A program made the position numbers and the translations under genes. 6,957 bases of DNA. It comes from Clostridia bacterium (GTDB lineage: Bacteria > Bacillota_A > Clostridia > Christensenellales > Aristaeellaceae). Below the pieces are notes generated by a model. That model was not told the DNA's origin, searched no databases, and was given only the letters and a program-made list of their open reading frames with translations. Below, one piece after another: positions 6,444 to 6,957 of this stretch (positions within the stretch are counted from its first letter, which is position 1; each line of letters opens with the position of its first letter). The stretch is from NCBI GenBank assembly GCA_017530275.1, contig JAFXMP010000107.1, forward strand, positions 1 through 6,957, given 5' to 3'.

Positions 6444-6957
6444 ATGAATGAAAAAGAAAAGGATTGGAAAACCGTACCGATATACAAAGAATCCGGCCTT
6501 ACGGCGAGGGAAAACAACGAATTGGATGTGTTTCAGGCTTCCAACGCCGCCAACAAAGCCTGCGCCGAGGCCATTGAAAATGCGATCACGGAGAATTGGG
6601 ATGGCGTCATGTTGAAGGATGGATGCGTACAACCGGTCATGGAGCAATTTGGAGAACAAAGGCTCATGTTCGTTCTGGCGAATGCCTTACAGCTTCACGC
6701 CATGGACGGAAGGTTCAGCCGGGAAAATCTGGCCTGGGCGCAGATGGTTCAGGTCGAACCCGCTGCGACGGAAGACCCTGCCGAAAGGCGCTATGCCTGG
6801 GACATTCACAGCCACCTCGTCAAGCTGGACGAATTTGCCGTACAGACACGGAAAGCAATCGAGGAAAACGCCGTTCGGGAAACGCCGGTATACCAGGAAC
6901 CGTATCAATACGCCTTAGACAACGGCGAGACCATTCCTTTCTGGGATTCCCACCGCT
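6444..6957 (+). CDS. DUF3849-domain protein, 3' partial, with the start of a second domain copy
   Basis: The ATG at 6444 lies behind a strong Shine-Dalgarno, and 171 residues are visible before the window ends in frame. Residues 10-120 fit the DUF3849 pattern as I know it: P-I-Y followed by a helix ending in ELDVFQAS (26-33), then NKACAEAIE (37-45), FGEQRLMFVLANALQ (69-83), and DGRFSRENLAWA (88-99). From residue 148 (base 6885) PVYQEPYQYALDNGE restarts the pattern of residues 11-26, so the full protein probably has at least two copies. There is no signal peptide or membrane segment; it is likely a small soluble cytoplasmic protein. DUF3849 has no established function that I know of, and occurs in Firmicute ICEs and plasmids near large methylase-helicases. 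Co-transcription with the giant gene is likely from the 3-base gap. Confidence 0.8.
   Translation, partial: MNEKEKDWKTVPIYKESGLTARENNELDVFQASNAANKACAEAIENAITENWDGVMLKDGCVQPVMEQFGEQRLMFVLANALQLHAMDGRFSRENLAWAQMVQVEPAATEDPAERRYAWDIHSHLVKLDEFAVQTRKAIEENAVRETPVYQEPYQYALDNGETIPFWDSHR

Noticed and set aside
5304..6659. A 451-codon open frame on the - strand spanning the end of the giant gene and into the next
   Set aside because: It lies opposite strongly supported coding sequence, crosses the gene boundary, and its translation has no recognisable domain. It looks like a by-product of the codon bias of the + strand genes.
6619..6918. A 99-codon + strand open frame overlapping the DUF3849-like gene
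   Set aside because: It is a different frame inside a gene with a strong ribosome binding site and family match. It has no ribosome binding site of its own and its translation has an out-of-frame composition.

Overview
This window is almost wholly coding on the + strand and looks like accessory DNA from a gut-type Clostridia or related Firmicute. By eye it is moderately GC-rich, with a consensus AAAGGAGG ribosome binding site and two protein families that are typical of Tn1549/CTn-like integrative conjugative elements (ICEs) and large mobile elements of those bacteria. No integrase, relaxase, conjugation gene, attachment site or resistance gene lies inside the window, so the mobile-element assignment is inferred from the protein families.

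Positions 1-6440 hold the last 2145 codons of one very large gene whose 5' end is outside the window. In order, the protein carries two copies of a small TPGG...GD domain, a module resembling the N-terminal mismatch-recognition domain of MutS, a third small domain that may belong to the same class as the TPGG repeats, and a disordered linker. After these come an adenine-N6-type DNA methyltransferase domain, about 490 residues of unassigned connecting sequence, a complete SNF2-like (superfamily 2) helicase core with two insertions, and a coiled-coil-rich C-terminal region. This is the 'polyvalent' methylase-helicase architecture exemplified by DarB of phage P1, which is thought to protect incoming element DNA.

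Three bases after its stop codon, behind a strong Shine-Dalgarno sequence embedded in the end of the big gene, a second gene starts at 6444 and runs off the window. Its first 110-120 residues match the DUF3849 family as I recall it, and the visible part ends just inside what looks like a second copy of the same domain. The spacing implies one operon with coupled translation.

No stretch of more than a few bases is non-coding. I see no RNA gene, CRISPR array, insertion sequence or terminator. The most interesting point is the MutS-domain-I-like module, with an aromatic-X-Glu motif at the mismatch-reading position, in the same chain as a methyltransferase and a DNA translocase.
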